Shown here: positions 6,827 to 14,351 of the stretch, piece after piece
Numbering within the stretch: position 1 is the first letter of the stretch
Layout: every line of letters starts with the position of its first letter
NCBI GenBank assembly: GCA_050942615.1
Contig: JBMNNQ010000026.1
Coordinates: 1-16,083, forward strand
Direction of reading: 5' to 3'
Length of the DNA: 16,083 bases
DNA from: JAAZMI01 sp050942615
Lineage (GTDB): Bacteria; Bacillota; Dethiobacteria; DTU022; UBA8154
Notes under the pieces: model-generated
Database searches by the model: none
The model's input: only the letters and a program-made list of their open reading frames with translations
Told to the model about the DNA's origin: nothing
Position numbers and translations under genes: made by a program

Positions 6827-6855
6827 ATTATAACGCATCTTATCTTCACATGCAA
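6827..6855 (-). promoter_or_regulatory. Candidate sigma-A promoter for rpmH-rnpA
   Basis: On the minus strand TTGCAT (6855-6850), 17-base spacer, TATAAT (6832-6827). The -10 is perfect and the -35 partial. The predicted start near 6820 would give a leader of about 55 bases before the rpmH ATG. Confidence 0.6.
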
Positions 6856-6980
6856 CTGAAGTTATACCCTCTTTTTGCACTGCCGGCAAACCTTAAATAA
6901 ATTGCAAATTATTAAATTATATTTTGGGTAAAAATAGAAATTTTCAATAAAAAACAGCTGGTTATACACAGGCGTTTTTA

Positions 6981-7009
6981 TTGCAGCAAGGTGTTTCATC
7001 TGTTATTAT
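6981..7009 (+). promoter_or_regulatory. Candidate dnaA promoter with extended -10
   Basis: TTGCAG (6981-6986), 17-base spacer, TATTAT (7004-7009), with TG at 7001-7002 giving an extended -10 (TGtTATTAT). The predicted start near 7016 is downstream of the box at 6962-6970 and upstream of the boxes at 7045-7088, so DnaA bound there could repress its own gene, a known autoregulation scheme. Confidence 0.55.
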
Positions 7010-7036
7010 ATTGTTGGGCCCACAACAAACATCGCC

Positions 7037-7075
7037 TTTCATAGTTATCCACAACTTCTGTGGATAACTATGAAA
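7037..7075. repeat. Perfect 17-bp inverted repeat carrying two convergent DnaA boxes
   Basis: TTTCATAGTTATCCACA (7037-7053) and its exact reverse complement (7059-7075) are separated by five bases (ACTTC). Each arm contains a consensus DnaA box. As DNA it can bind DnaA as a symmetric pair; if transcription starts near 7016, the dnaA mRNA would carry a 17-pair stem with a 5-base loop ending 21 bases before the Shine-Dalgarno (7097-7102). Confidence 0.95.
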
Positions 7076-7108
7076 TATTTGTGAATAACTTATGATGGAG
7101 GGTTTTAT

Positions 7109-8479
7109 ATGGAAGATTCCCTGCCTGCCATCTGGCATGCGGTTCTTTCTGAAATGGAAAAAACACTCAGTAAACCAAGTTTTGAAACCTGGTTAAAAAC
7201 AACAAAACTGATCGCTATACAAGATAGTACCATCGTCGTGGAGGTACCAAATGATTTTACCCGTAACTGGCTAAAAAATCACTACCGCACATCACTATCT
7301 TCTGCTTTAAAGAAAATAAGCGATTCACCCTACTACATACATTTTGTAACACCCCAGAATATTGACTTTCAAGAAAAAAGTTTATCTTTTAACAATTTTA
7401 CAACCGTTGATCTCCCCAAAAAGCTGGAAAATACCAACGAAAAAGCGCTTTCGGTAACCTGCAAGTGGTTAAACCCCAAATACACATTCAGCAGTTTTGT
7501 AATTGGAGGCAGCAACCGTCTGGCACATGCCGCCTCTTTGGCCGTAGCAGAAGCCCCCTCCAAGGCTTACAATCCCCTTTTTATCTATGGCGGCGTAGGA
7601 CTGGGCAAAACCCACCTTATGCATGCTATCGGTCATTATGTCGTTTCTCATAATATCAGTGAAAAGGTGAACTACCTTTCCTCAGAAAAATTCACCAACC
7701 AATTTATTAATGCCATCCGGGATAATAAAACCGAAAATTTTCGTAATATTTACCGTAATGTCGATGTCCTCCTGATTGATGATATCCAGTTTTTAGCAAA
7801 AAAAGAACAGACCCAGGAAGAATTTTTCCATACCTTTAATGCACTCCACGAAAACAGCAAGCAAATTGTCATTTCCAGCGATCGCCCGCCCAAAGAAATA
7901 CCCACACTCGAAGATCGCCTGCGTTCCCGTTTTGAATGGGGTTTGATTACAGACATCCAATCCCCGGACCTGGAAACAAGAATTGCCATTCTGCGCAAAA
8001 AAAGTTCTCTGGAAGGAATAATGATTACTGATGACGTCCTGCTGTTCATCGCCCAAAAAATAGAAAACAACATTCGGGAGCTGGAAGGCGCTTTAATCCG
8101 TATTATTGCCTTTGCTTCCCTGGGAAATAAAAAAATTGATCTGCCCCTGGCCGAAGAGGCCCTTAAGGATTTCCTGACCCCCAAACAAAAAAATCTGAAT
8201 GCAGAGCATATTATGTCAGTAACAGCATCTTATTTTAAAATAACAACCCGGGACATCAAATCCAAAAGAAGAACACAAAACATTTCCCTGCCGCGTCAAA
8301 TTGCCATGTACCTTTGCCGCGAATTAACAGATCTATCCCTGCCAAAAATAGGGGAAGATTTCGGGGGCAAAGATCATACTACTGTTATCCATGCCCACAG
8401 AAAAATATCCTCCCACATTAAAAAGGACGACAGCTTATTGCGTCATGTGAATGAAATCAAAAATCTTTTAAGTTATTAA
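7109..8479 (+). CDS. dnaA: Chromosomal replication initiator protein DnaA
   Basis: DnaA is the AAA+ ATPase that binds DnaA boxes, opens oriC and recruits the helicase. The 456-residue product shows domain I at about 1-80 (IWHAVLSEMEKTLSKPSFETWL), a short linker, AAA+ domain III at about 117-345 with Walker A GGVGLGKTH (161-169), Walker B LLIDDIQFL (221-229) and LEDRLRSRFEWG (268-279), and DNA-binding domain IV with the signature region 407-430 including GGKDHTTVIHAH. The usual arginine of GGRDHTT is lysine here, a conservative change. The ATG has GGAGGG six bases upstream. Two clusters of DnaA boxes flank the gene. Compared with gyrA at the other end of the window the gene is visibly more AT-rich. 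Confidence 0.99.
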   Translation: MEDSLPAIWHAVLSEMEKTLSKPSFETWLKTTKLIAIQDSTIVVEVPNDFTRNWLKNHYRTSLSSALKKISDSPYYIHFVTPQNIDFQEKSLSFNNFTTVDLPKKLENTNEKALSVTCKWLNPKYTFSSFVIGGSNRLAHAASLAVAEAPSKAYNPLFIYGGVGLGKTHLMHAIGHYVVSHNISEKVNYLSSEKFTNQFINAIRDNKTENFRNIYRNVDVLLIDDIQFLAKKEQTQEEFFHTFNALHENSKQIVISSDRPPKEIPTLEDRLRSRFEWGLITDIQSPDLETRIAILRKKSSLEGIMITDDVLLFIAQKIENNIRELEGALIRIIAFASLGNKKIDLPLAEEALKDFLTPKQKNLNAEHIMSVTASYFKITTRDIKSKRRTQNISLPRQIAMYLCRELTDLSLPKIGEDFGGKDHTTVIHAHRKISSHIKKDDSLLRHVNEIKNLLSY

Positions 8480-8483
8480 CTGC

Positions 8484-8664
8484 TGTGGACAGGCCTGTTG
8501 AAATGTTGTTAATAAAAATTATAACTGTGGATAACTTTCGCCATTTTTTTACCAGACCTTAAACCTGTGGGTTTTGTGGGCAACCGTTACAAGTTGTTCA
8601 CAAGTTATTCACAGGGATATTTACCATAAAACCGGCCTAAAAAGCACTTATTCACATATTCACA
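8484..8664. other. oriC, downstream part: DnaA-box cluster between dnaA and dnaN
   Basis: Consensus or near-consensus DnaA boxes: 8526-8534 (-, TTATCCACA), 8594-8602 (+, TTGTTCACA, one mismatch), 8605-8613 (+, TTATTCACA), 8648-8656 (+, TTATTCACA) and 8656-8664 (+, ATATTCACA, one mismatch, sharing a base with the preceding box). Weaker candidates with two mismatches are at 8484-8492 and 8575-8583 on the minus strand. The last three strong boxes all point to the AT-rich segment that follows, as in Bacillus incC. Confidence 0.88.
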
Positions 8665-8720
8665 ACCCCTATGACTACTATTACTTATTTATTATTAAAT
8701 ATTAGTTAATGCTATTCATA
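8665..8720 (+). other. Basal unwinding site: C-rich step, DnaA-trios and AT-rich DUE
   Basis: After the last DnaA box comes ACCCCTATGA, then four triplets CTA CTA TTA CTT (8675-8686), then a stretch of almost only A and T (about 8681-8705). Read on the opposite strand 3' to 5', the triplets fit the DnaA-trio rule (G/A)A(T/A) known from Bacillus, where DnaA moves from the boxes onto one strand to open DNA. The order box, GC-rich step, trios, AT-rich region matches that model. Confidence 0.8.
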
Positions 8721-8767
8721 AAACAGTCATTTGGGGATTATCTAAAAAATTAGGAGGAAATAAAAAC

Positions 8768-9904
8768 ATGCAACTCCTTCTCCATAAAAATAAATTAATG
8801 GAAAACCTAAGTTTGTTGGAGAAAATAATCCCCTCCCGCACACCAATAACATTTTTACAAGGTATCAAGCTGGAAACAACCGCTGAACATCTGCTTTTAA
8901 CCACCAGCAGTATGGATATGACTTTAAAAACATATTGCCCGGCAAAAGTGTCACAACTAGGCAGTGTAATATTACCTGCAAAATTTTTTGATATTATTAG
9001 ACAGGCACCTGCTGAAGAAATAGAAATTAATTTAGATGAGGATGAGCTGCGCGTCGCTATTCGGAGCGGTACAGCCAACTTTTCCCTTTATGGGACGGAT
9101 GCAGAACAGTTTCCAAAACTAACTGCCGAACAGGAATGGCAGCAATGGACCAACTTGCACTTTTCAGCACCGGAAATGATGGCTATTCTGCGACAGGTAC
9201 TTTTTGCTGTTTCCCAGGATGAAAATAAACCTTCTTTTCGGGGGATTCTACTGGAAGCAGATGCGCAGGGACAACTTCTATGTTTATCCTCTGATACATA
9301 CCGGCTGGCCTGTTTCGAAAAATTTTTCGGCCAGAACAACGCGGTTCAACCCTTTCGCCTGCTGATTCCCGGTAAATCCTTAAACGAAATAGCCAGGATT
9401 CTAGGCGACTCACAGGAAATAGTAGCCTGTTATTTCCAAAAAAATGAAATTATTTTTGTGCATAAACAATTCGTTTTTTCCAGCAGACTGCTGGAAGATA
9501 AATATCCGGAATTATTAACAGCTTTTCCCCAGGGTTACGTTACAAAAATAGTATTGCCCGCAGAACTGCTGGAAAAAACAGTTGGCAGGGCAGCCCTGCT
9601 GGCCCAGGGGGAAAACCGTATGATTGCCCTGGAAGTTAGGGGAAAAACACTGCAGGTACGGTCAAATTCTGAAATTGGCAAAATGGCAGAAGAAATTAGA
9701 CTGACAGCCAAGGAGGGGGATGATCTGGACGAAATTTTAGTTAATTCCCGCTTTTTTCTGGATGTGCTGCGCATTTGGGGGGAGGAATCGGTTGAGGTTC
9801 AGTTTAATGGCCCTTTAGGTCCGTGCATTTTTCAACACCGACAGGAAAAGGAAGACAGCTGGGAAAATTACCGCTATCTGGTTTTACCCATCAAACCGGA
9901 TTAG
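8768..9904 (+). CDS. dnaN: DNA polymerase III subunit beta (sliding clamp)
   Basis: DnaN forms the ring-shaped dimer that tethers polymerase III and many partners to DNA. The 378-residue product has the normal length for three clamp domains. The N-terminus (MQLLLHKNKLMENLSLLEKIIPSRTPI) and the C-terminal ending YRYLVLPIKPD match the family; internal landmarks include SRTPITFLQGIKLE, SFRGILLEAD, LSSDTYRLA and FSSRLLEDKYPE, which correspond to conserved clamp segments. The ATG has AGGAGG (8752-8757) ten bases upstream. The gene sits right after the unwinding region, and the next gene is recF after 46 bases; the small S4-domain gene often found here is missing. Confidence 0.98.
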   Translation: MQLLLHKNKLMENLSLLEKIIPSRTPITFLQGIKLETTAEHLLLTTSSMDMTLKTYCPAKVSQLGSVILPAKFFDIIRQAPAEEIEINLDEDELRVAIRSGTANFSLYGTDAEQFPKLTAEQEWQQWTNLHFSAPEMMAILRQVLFAVSQDENKPSFRGILLEADAQGQLLCLSSDTYRLACFEKFFGQNNAVQPFRLLIPGKSLNEIARILGDSQEIVACYFQKNEIIFVHKQFVFSSRLLEDKYPELLTAFPQGYVTKIVLPAELLEKTVGRAALLAQGENRMIALEVRGKTLQVRSNSEIGKMAEEIRLTAKEGDDLDEILVNSRFFLDVLRIWGEESVEVQFNGPLGPCIFQHRQEKEDSWENYRYLVLPIKPD

Positions 9905-9950
9905 ATGAACAGTACAAAAACATTTACAAGCAACCGGGAAGGTGCATGTT

Positions 9951-11078
9951 TTGTTTATTAAGGAACTTCATCTCCTCAATTTTCGTAATTATGAACGGGA
10001 AGAGCTCCAGTTTGAACCGGGAATCTGCGTAATCCGGGGGGGTAACGGTCAGGGTAAGAGCAACCTTCTGGAAGCGATTTACTGTCTTTGTTTTGCCCGT
10101 TCTTTTAGGAATTATAAAGAAAACGATCTTGTCCGCTGGAATAGCCCCTATTATTACCTGCGGGGTACAATTTTTTTACAGCAGCGTTTCTATAACCTGG
10201 AAGTAGGCTATGAGGTGCAAAAAAAAAGGAAAGTAGTCAAAATAGACGGGAAAGCCGCAAAAAGTGCCGGACTGGAAGGGCGCTGCCCGCTGGTTTGTTT
10301 TGTACCTGAAGATCTGGAACTGATTCGCAGGGGCCCGGAGGAAAGAAGACGTTTTCTGGATCGGGAAATCAGTCAGCTCTATCCCCTTTACGGTGACTGG
10401 TTAAGGCGCTATAATCGTGTTGTTTACCAAAAAAACCGTGCTCTGAAAGAAAAACGGCAGCTTGCTTCCCACGGCGACTTTTTAAAGGTTTGGAATAAAC
10501 AGTTAGTGTATTTTGGGAGCAGGATTGTAAAGCAAAGGGCACATGCTGTGGCCGCCTGGGGTAAATTGGCGGCCCGCAATTATTGTCATCTTTTTGCTGC
10601 CGGTCCGAGGCTGCTTTTAAAATATGTCACCTTCCTGGACAAAGATTTATTAACCGCACAGCCGGAAGAAATTGAAGCGGCTTTCAAGGTACAGCTGGCT
10701 TCTGCCGCTGCAGAGGAACTGCAGCGGGGTTTTTCCCTTGTGGGGCCGCATCGTGATGATCTTTCTTTTTTGCTTGATGAACGGGAAGCCCGGCGTTATG
10801 CTTCACACGGACAACAGCGCAGTGCTGTTATTGCCCTGAAAGCTGCGCAGTTGCAATACTATAACCAGCAAAAAGAGAAACCTGTTTTTATATTGGATGA
10901 CGTTTTTTCAGAATTGGATGCACAGCGCCGGCGGGAATGTTTTAATCTTTTTAAGGATGCCGGGCAGGTTTTTTTGACAATGACGGAAAAAGAGGCTGCG
11001 TTTGCCACGTTTCTACAGCAATTTGCAGTGTCCTCAGTCTTTCATGTACAGCAAGGCCGGGTTAGGAAAGAGGAGTGA
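9951..11078 (+). CDS. recF: DNA replication and repair protein RecF
   Basis: RecF is an SMC-like ATPase that with RecO/RecR helps load RecA at gaps. The product has Walker A GGNGQGKSN at about 30-38, FVPEDLELIRRGPEERRRFLD in the middle, the GPHRDD motif, an ABC-type signature near ASHGQQRSAV and Walker B PVFILDDVFSELD close to the end. A TTG at 9951 is preferred as start: GGGAAGG (9936-9942) lies eight bases upstream and the resulting MFIKELHLLNFRNYE aligns directly with family N-termini. The in-frame GTG at 9942 overlaps that Shine-Dalgarno and would add three residues. The stop lies three bases before the next gene, so recF and the DUF721 gene form one transcription unit. Length 375 residues is typical. 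Confidence 0.96.
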   Translation: MFIKELHLLNFRNYEREELQFEPGICVIRGGNGQGKSNLLEAIYCLCFARSFRNYKENDLVRWNSPYYYLRGTIFLQQRFYNLEVGYEVQKKRKVVKIDGKAAKSAGLEGRCPLVCFVPEDLELIRRGPEERRRFLDREISQLYPLYGDWLRRYNRVVYQKNRALKEKRQLASHGDFLKVWNKQLVYFGSRIVKQRAHAVAAWGKLAARNYCHLFAAGPRLLLKYVTFLDKDLLTAQPEEIEAAFKVQLASAAAEELQRGFSLVGPHRDDLSFLLDEREARRYASHGQQRSAVIALKAAQLQYYNQQKEKPVFILDDVFSELDAQRRRECFNLFKDAGQVFLTMTEKEAAFATFLQQFAVSSVFHVQQGRVRKEE

Positions 11079-11081
11079 GAC

Positions 11082-11972
11082 ATGGATAAATTAGCTAAAC
11101 CCCTGCAGTCCCTGCTAAAAAAGTATGGTCTGGGGGAACAGCTGGAAAAACGCCATTATCTTCGCATGTGGCCTGCCGTTGTCGGCCGGCAGGTTGCTGC
11201 TTATACCCGCCCGGTAAACATCAGCCGCCAAAAATTGACTGTAGAGGTTAACGATAGCACCTGGCTTTATCACCTGACCCTTTTAAAACATAAAATAATA
11301 ACAGATTTTAATACCTTTGCCGCTGCAGAAATTTTACAGGAAATTAAATTTATTAATGCTGACTTCAAATCCGGCTTGCAACAACAGGAAAAAACAAAAC
11401 AAAGAACTTTTTATGTTGAAAAACCAAAAACAGGCAGGATACAGCTGAAAAAAGAAGAAGAAAAGGAATTGGAAAAAATTGTGCAGCAAGCGCCGGAATT
11501 TTTAAAAGCCCGGCTGCAGAAACTTTATAAAAATTATTACCTGCAGCAAAAAGGCAAAGCAATAGCAGGTGCTTTGCCATGTCAAAGATGTCAAAGATTA
11601 ACATTTACACTCCAAGCAGGTTTTTGTGAACTTTGTTGGCATGATTTGGAATCCTGGGCACCTGTTTTGCAAGTTTTTTTCCGGCAGAGCCCCTGGGGTA
11701 AATACCATGAAATTCATAGTAAACACCCCCTGTTGGATGAAAAAATTTTTGAACTTTATAAGAAAAGGCAGATCGATAACTCTGCCCAACAGATTACTGC
11801 TTTTTTAGAGGAAAACATGCCCCTGGACAGCCGAAAAGAAGAGAGCTTAAAAGGATTGGTACAGAACTATATTCTGCTTGTTGCCGCCAAAGAACCACCC
11901 TGTATTAAACAAGAGGATATTTTTAAGGCGTTAAAAGGTTTTCCGGGGCTTTATCAGTATTTATATAGCTGA
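11082..11972 (+). CDS. DUF721 (DciA-like) protein with zinc-ribbon-like C-terminal half
   Basis: Residues 1-92 are a DUF721 domain: MWPAVVGRQVAAYTRPVNI with W30, and KLTVEVNDSTWLYHLTLLK with W61, then ILQEIKFIN. DUF721 includes DciA, which associates with the replicative helicase in bacteria that lack DnaC/DnaI-type loaders. After a charged linker (about 95-160) there are four cysteines, C167/C170 and C182/C185 (CxxC-11-CxxC, last followed by W), suggesting a structural zinc site, then about 110 residues of no family that I recognise. The gene starts three bases after recF with AAGAGGAG upstream, placing it in the recF operon next to gyrB, where DUF721 genes occur in other phyla. A role in helicase loading or nucleic-acid binding is inference; the zinc half could change partner choice. 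Confidence 0.85.
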   Translation: MDKLAKPLQSLLKKYGLGEQLEKRHYLRMWPAVVGRQVAAYTRPVNISRQKLTVEVNDSTWLYHLTLLKHKIITDFNTFAAAEILQEIKFINADFKSGLQQQEKTKQRTFYVEKPKTGRIQLKKEEEKELEKIVQQAPEFLKARLQKLYKNYYLQQKGKAIAGALPCQRCQRLTFTLQAGFCELCWHDLESWAPVLQVFFRQSPWGKYHEIHSKHPLLDEKIFELYKKRQIDNSAQQITAFLEENMPLDSRKEESLKGLVQNYILLVAAKEPPCIKQEDIFKALKGFPGLYQYLYS

Positions 11973-11974
11973 AT

Positions 11975-12003
11975 TTGATGGTGTGTATACAACAGTATAT
12001 AAT
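11975..12003 (+). promoter_or_regulatory. Candidate sigma-A promoter for remB-gyrB
   Basis: TTGATG (11975-11980), 17-base spacer, TATAAT (11998-12003), starting three bases past the previous stop codon. The predicted start near 12010 would leave a 36-base leader before the remB ATG. Confidence 0.55.
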
Positions 12004-12046
12004 TTGTTTATAGTCCATAATTAATCCTTGGGGGAGGAAAAAGAGA

Positions 12047-12289
12047 ATGTTTTTACATATTGGGAACTCGCGTGTTGTGCATTTGCAGGATATAGTAGGT
12101 ATTTTTAATTTGGAAATCAAAGAAAACCAGGTGAACACCCAGTTTTTAGAAAGTAATTGCAGGGAACAGGCTGGTGCAGCAGAAAATGAAAAAAACAATG
12201 CTTTTGTCATCACCACAGACAAAGTCTTTTATTCGCCTATTTCTTCTTTGACTTTACAGAAAAGAATTGAAAAAACAGAGAAATTATAA
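12047..12289 (+). CDS. remB: RemB/YaaB-like protein (DUF370, extracellular matrix regulator family)
   Basis: An 80-residue protein whose N-terminus MFLHIGNSRVVHLQDIVGIFNLE and C-terminal part ITTDKVFYSPISSLTLQKR match the RemB (YaaB) group of DUF370. In Bacillus remB lies between recF and gyrB, as here (with the DUF721 gene inserted); RemA, its relative, is a DNA-binding regulator of matrix genes, while the role of RemB is less clear. The central segment (about 28-52) is variable and charged. GGGGGAGG lies upstream of the ATG. It is followed by gyrB after 34 bases, so the two are likely co-transcribed from the promoter candidate just upstream. Confidence 0.88.
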   Translation: MFLHIGNSRVVHLQDIVGIFNLEIKENQVNTQFLESNCREQAGAAENEKNNAFVITTDKVFYSPISSLTLQKRIEKTEKL

Positions 12290-12323
12290 ATTCAGGCTCA
12301 GGGTCGGAGGGTAAAATGTTAAG

Positions 12324-14237
12324 ATGAAAAAAAATATTGGCGATGTTTATGATGCCGGTCAGATCCAGGTTTTAGAAGGTTTGACCGCAGTTAGAAAGCG
12401 CCCCAGCATGTATATTGGTTCCACAGAAAGCCGGGGGCTGCACCACCTTGTTTTTGAGGTGGTGGATAACAGTATTGATGAGGCCATGGCCGGTTATTGC
12501 GATGCTGTACAGGTAGTGATTGGTGCAGATAACAGCGTGACTGTTACTGATAACGGCCGTGGCATCCCGGTAAAAGAACACCCCCAACAAAAAAAATCTG
12601 CCCTGGAAGTAGTGATGACGATTCTGCATGCCGGTGGCAAATTTGGCGGAGGCAGCTACAAGGTTGCCGGCGGGTTGCACGGCGTCGGTGTTTCGGTAGT
12701 GAATGCCCTTTCCGGCTGGCTGGAGGTGGAAGTAAAAAGGGACGGTAAAATTTATGGACAGCGCTATGAAAGGGGTAAACCGGTTACAGAACTTGCAGTG
12801 AAAGGAAACACGTCCCAAACAGGGACCTCAATTACTTTTTTACCCGATCATGAAATTTTCAAAAATATAGATTTTGATTATGAAATTCTCTCACAACGTC
12901 TACGGGAACTAGCTTTTTTAAATAAAGGCTTGGAAATTAGTATTGAAGATTGCCGCCCTGAAGAAAAAAAGAAGAAAGTGTTTAAATACGAAGGGGGAAT
13001 CAGCTCCTTTGTTGCTTTTTTAAATAAAAACAAGGATGTTTTTCCCCCGGAACCGCTTTCCTGGGAAAAAAAAGTAGATGACTGTCGTGTAGAAGCAGCA
13101 ATCCAATACAATACCGGTTTTAGTGAAACAATTTATTCTTTTGCCAACAACATCCGCACTCAGGAAGGCGGGACCCATGAACTGGCTTTTAAAAGTGCGC
13201 TCACAAGATTAATGAACGAACATGCCCGGAAACTGGGGGTCCTCAAAGAAAACCAGGAAAATTTTTTGGGTGAGGATATCCGTGAAGGACTGACGGGTAT
13301 AATCAGCGTTAAATTAGTTGATCCCCAATTTGAAGGCCAGACGAAAACCCGCTTGGGAAACCCCGAAGTGCGGAGCATTGTGGAAAGCGTTCTGCAGGAT
13401 GAATTGGGGGCCTTTCTGGAACAAAACCCGCCTATCACCAGGAAAATTTGTGAAAAAGCACTGCAGTCTGCCCGGGCCAGGGATGCAGCGCGCAAAGCCA
13501 GGGAACTGACCCGCCGCAAAAGTGCGCTGGAGATTAGCAACCTGCCGGGAAAATTAGCAGATTGCACTTCGCGTGATCCGGCAGAAAGTGAACTGTTCAT
13601 CGTCGAAGGGGATTCTGCAGGGGGCTCTGCCAAACAGGGCCGGAACCGTCATTTTCAGGCCATTCTTCCTTTAAGGGGTAAAATTATCAATGTGGAAAAA
13701 GCCCGCATCGATAAAATTTTGGGTAATGAGGAGATTCGGGCGATGGTTACGGCCATCGGGATTGGCATCGGGGAGGATCTGGACCTGCAAAAACTGCGTT
13801 ATCACAAAATAATTATTATGACCGATGCCGATGTCGACGGCTCCCATATCCGCACCCTACTTTTAACCTTTTTTTTCCGTTACATGGAACCCCTGGTTTC
13901 CCAGGGGAATGTATATATTGCCCAACCCCCCCTTTATAAGGTGACCAAAGGCCGGAATATACATTACCTCTATAGGGAAGAGGAAATGGAACCGCTGATG
14001 TCCAAAATCGGGCGTCGGGGGACCAGCGTCCAACGTTACAAAGGCTTGGGCGAGATGAACCCGGATCAGCTTTGGGAAACCACACTCAACCCGGAAACCA
14101 GATCCCTGTTAAATGTTGATCTGCAGGACACACTTTTAGCTAACGAGGTTTTCACCCTGCTCATGGGGGAAAAAGTGCAGCCGCGGCGTGAATTTATTGA
14201 AACACACGCCCGGGAAGTGCGTAATTTGGATATTTAG
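12324..14237 (+). CDS. gyrB: DNA gyrase subunit B
   Basis: GyrB supplies ATP hydrolysis and the Toprim metal site of gyrase, which introduces negative supercoils. The 637-residue product has the GHKL ATPase domain with EVVDNSIDEA (45-54; catalytic E45, N49), DNGRGIP (76-82) and GGLHGVGVSVVNALS (116-130), the transducer domain, Toprim motifs EGDSAGGSAKQGR from E428 and DADVDGSH (501-508), and the GyrB C-terminal end PRREFIETHA. The length is that of the Gram-positive form without the large E. coli insertion. GGAGGG (12306-12311) is twelve bases from the ATG but closer to an ATG at 12316 that opens a three-codon frame overlapping the gyrB start as ATGA. Gyrase, not topoisomerase IV, is indicated by position and by the following gyrA. 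Confidence 0.98.
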   Translation: MKKNIGDVYDAGQIQVLEGLTAVRKRPSMYIGSTESRGLHHLVFEVVDNSIDEAMAGYCDAVQVVIGADNSVTVTDNGRGIPVKEHPQQKKSALEVVMTILHAGGKFGGGSYKVAGGLHGVGVSVVNALSGWLEVEVKRDGKIYGQRYERGKPVTELAVKGNTSQTGTSITFLPDHEIFKNIDFDYEILSQRLRELAFLNKGLEISIEDCRPEEKKKKVFKYEGGISSFVAFLNKNKDVFPPEPLSWEKKVDDCRVEAAIQYNTGFSETIYSFANNIRTQEGGTHELAFKSALTRLMNEHARKLGVLKENQENFLGEDIREGLTGIISVKLVDPQFEGQTKTRLGNPEVRSIVESVLQDELGAFLEQNPPITRKICEKALQSARARDAARKARELTRRKSALEISNLPGKLADCTSRDPAESELFIVEGDSAGGSAKQGRNRHFQAILPLRGKIINVEKARIDKILGNEEIRAMVTAIGIGIGEDLDLQKLRYHKIIIMTDADVDGSHIRTLLLTFFFRYMEPLVSQGNVYIAQPPLYKVTKGRNIHYLYREEEMEPLMSKIGRRGTSVQRYKGLGEMNPDQLWETTLNPETRSLLNVDLQDTLLANEVFTLLMGEKVQPRREFIETHAREVRNLDI

Positions 14238-14244
14238 CTTTTTA

Positions 14245-14268
14245 ATATGTTAAAATATATGTTAAAAT
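14245..14268 (+). repeat. Tandem direct repeat, two perfect 12-bp copies
   Basis: ATATGTTAAAAT occurs twice head to tail (14245-14256 and 14257-14268), beginning eight bases after the gyrB stop codon. Each unit contains a -10-like TTAAAAT, but no good -35 was found. Function unknown. Confidence 0.9.
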
Positions 14269-14278
14269 TAAGGTTAAG

Positions 14279-14351
14279 GTACCTGGCCAAACCTGTTTTT
14301 TTCTTGCCGGGCCGGCACAGGTACGGGTGGACAACGGTTTTTTGTTGACCA
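14279..14351 (+). other. Structured gyrA leader: nested inverted repeats
   Basis: GTACCTG (14279-14285) is complementary to CAGGTAC (14318-14324), enclosing GCCGG-G-CCGGC (14306-14316); a second ACCTG (14291-14295) offers an alternative pairing. A further pair, TGGACAAC (14328-14335) and GTTGACCA (14344-14351), has seven of eight matches around a T-rich loop. No intrinsic terminator is evident. The 153-base gap between gyrB and gyrA holds no gene. Confidence 0.5.

Larger units (their letters stand above)
6767..7108. other. oriC, upstream part (rpmH-dnaA intergenic region)
   Basis: This 342-base gene-free stretch separates the leftward and rightward gene sets and holds four DnaA boxes fitting TTATNCACA: 6962-6970 (+, TTATACACA), 7045-7053 (+, TTATCCACA), 7059-7067 (-, TTATCCACA) and 7080-7088 (-, TTATTCACA). 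An AT-rich run lies at about 6890-6956. It also contains the divergent promoters of rpmH and dnaA. By analogy with Bacillus this corresponds to the incA/incB side of a bipartite origin. No gene is seen in it. Confidence 0.9.

Noticed and set aside
7011..7028. TTGTTG/CAACAA inverted repeat near the predicted dnaA transcript start
   Set aside because: Six-base arms around an uneven centre; too short to separate from chance without conservation data.
7750..8184. 144-codon minus-strand open frame inside dnaA
   Set aside because: Antisense shadow of dnaA with no recognisable domain or ribosome site; the sense frame has all DnaA motifs. Similar antisense frames in gyrB, gyrA, mnmE and dnaN were rejected for the same reason.
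9823..10032. 69-codon plus-strand frame across the dnaN-recF junction
   Set aside because: Out of frame with both well-supported genes and without family features; a frame shadow.
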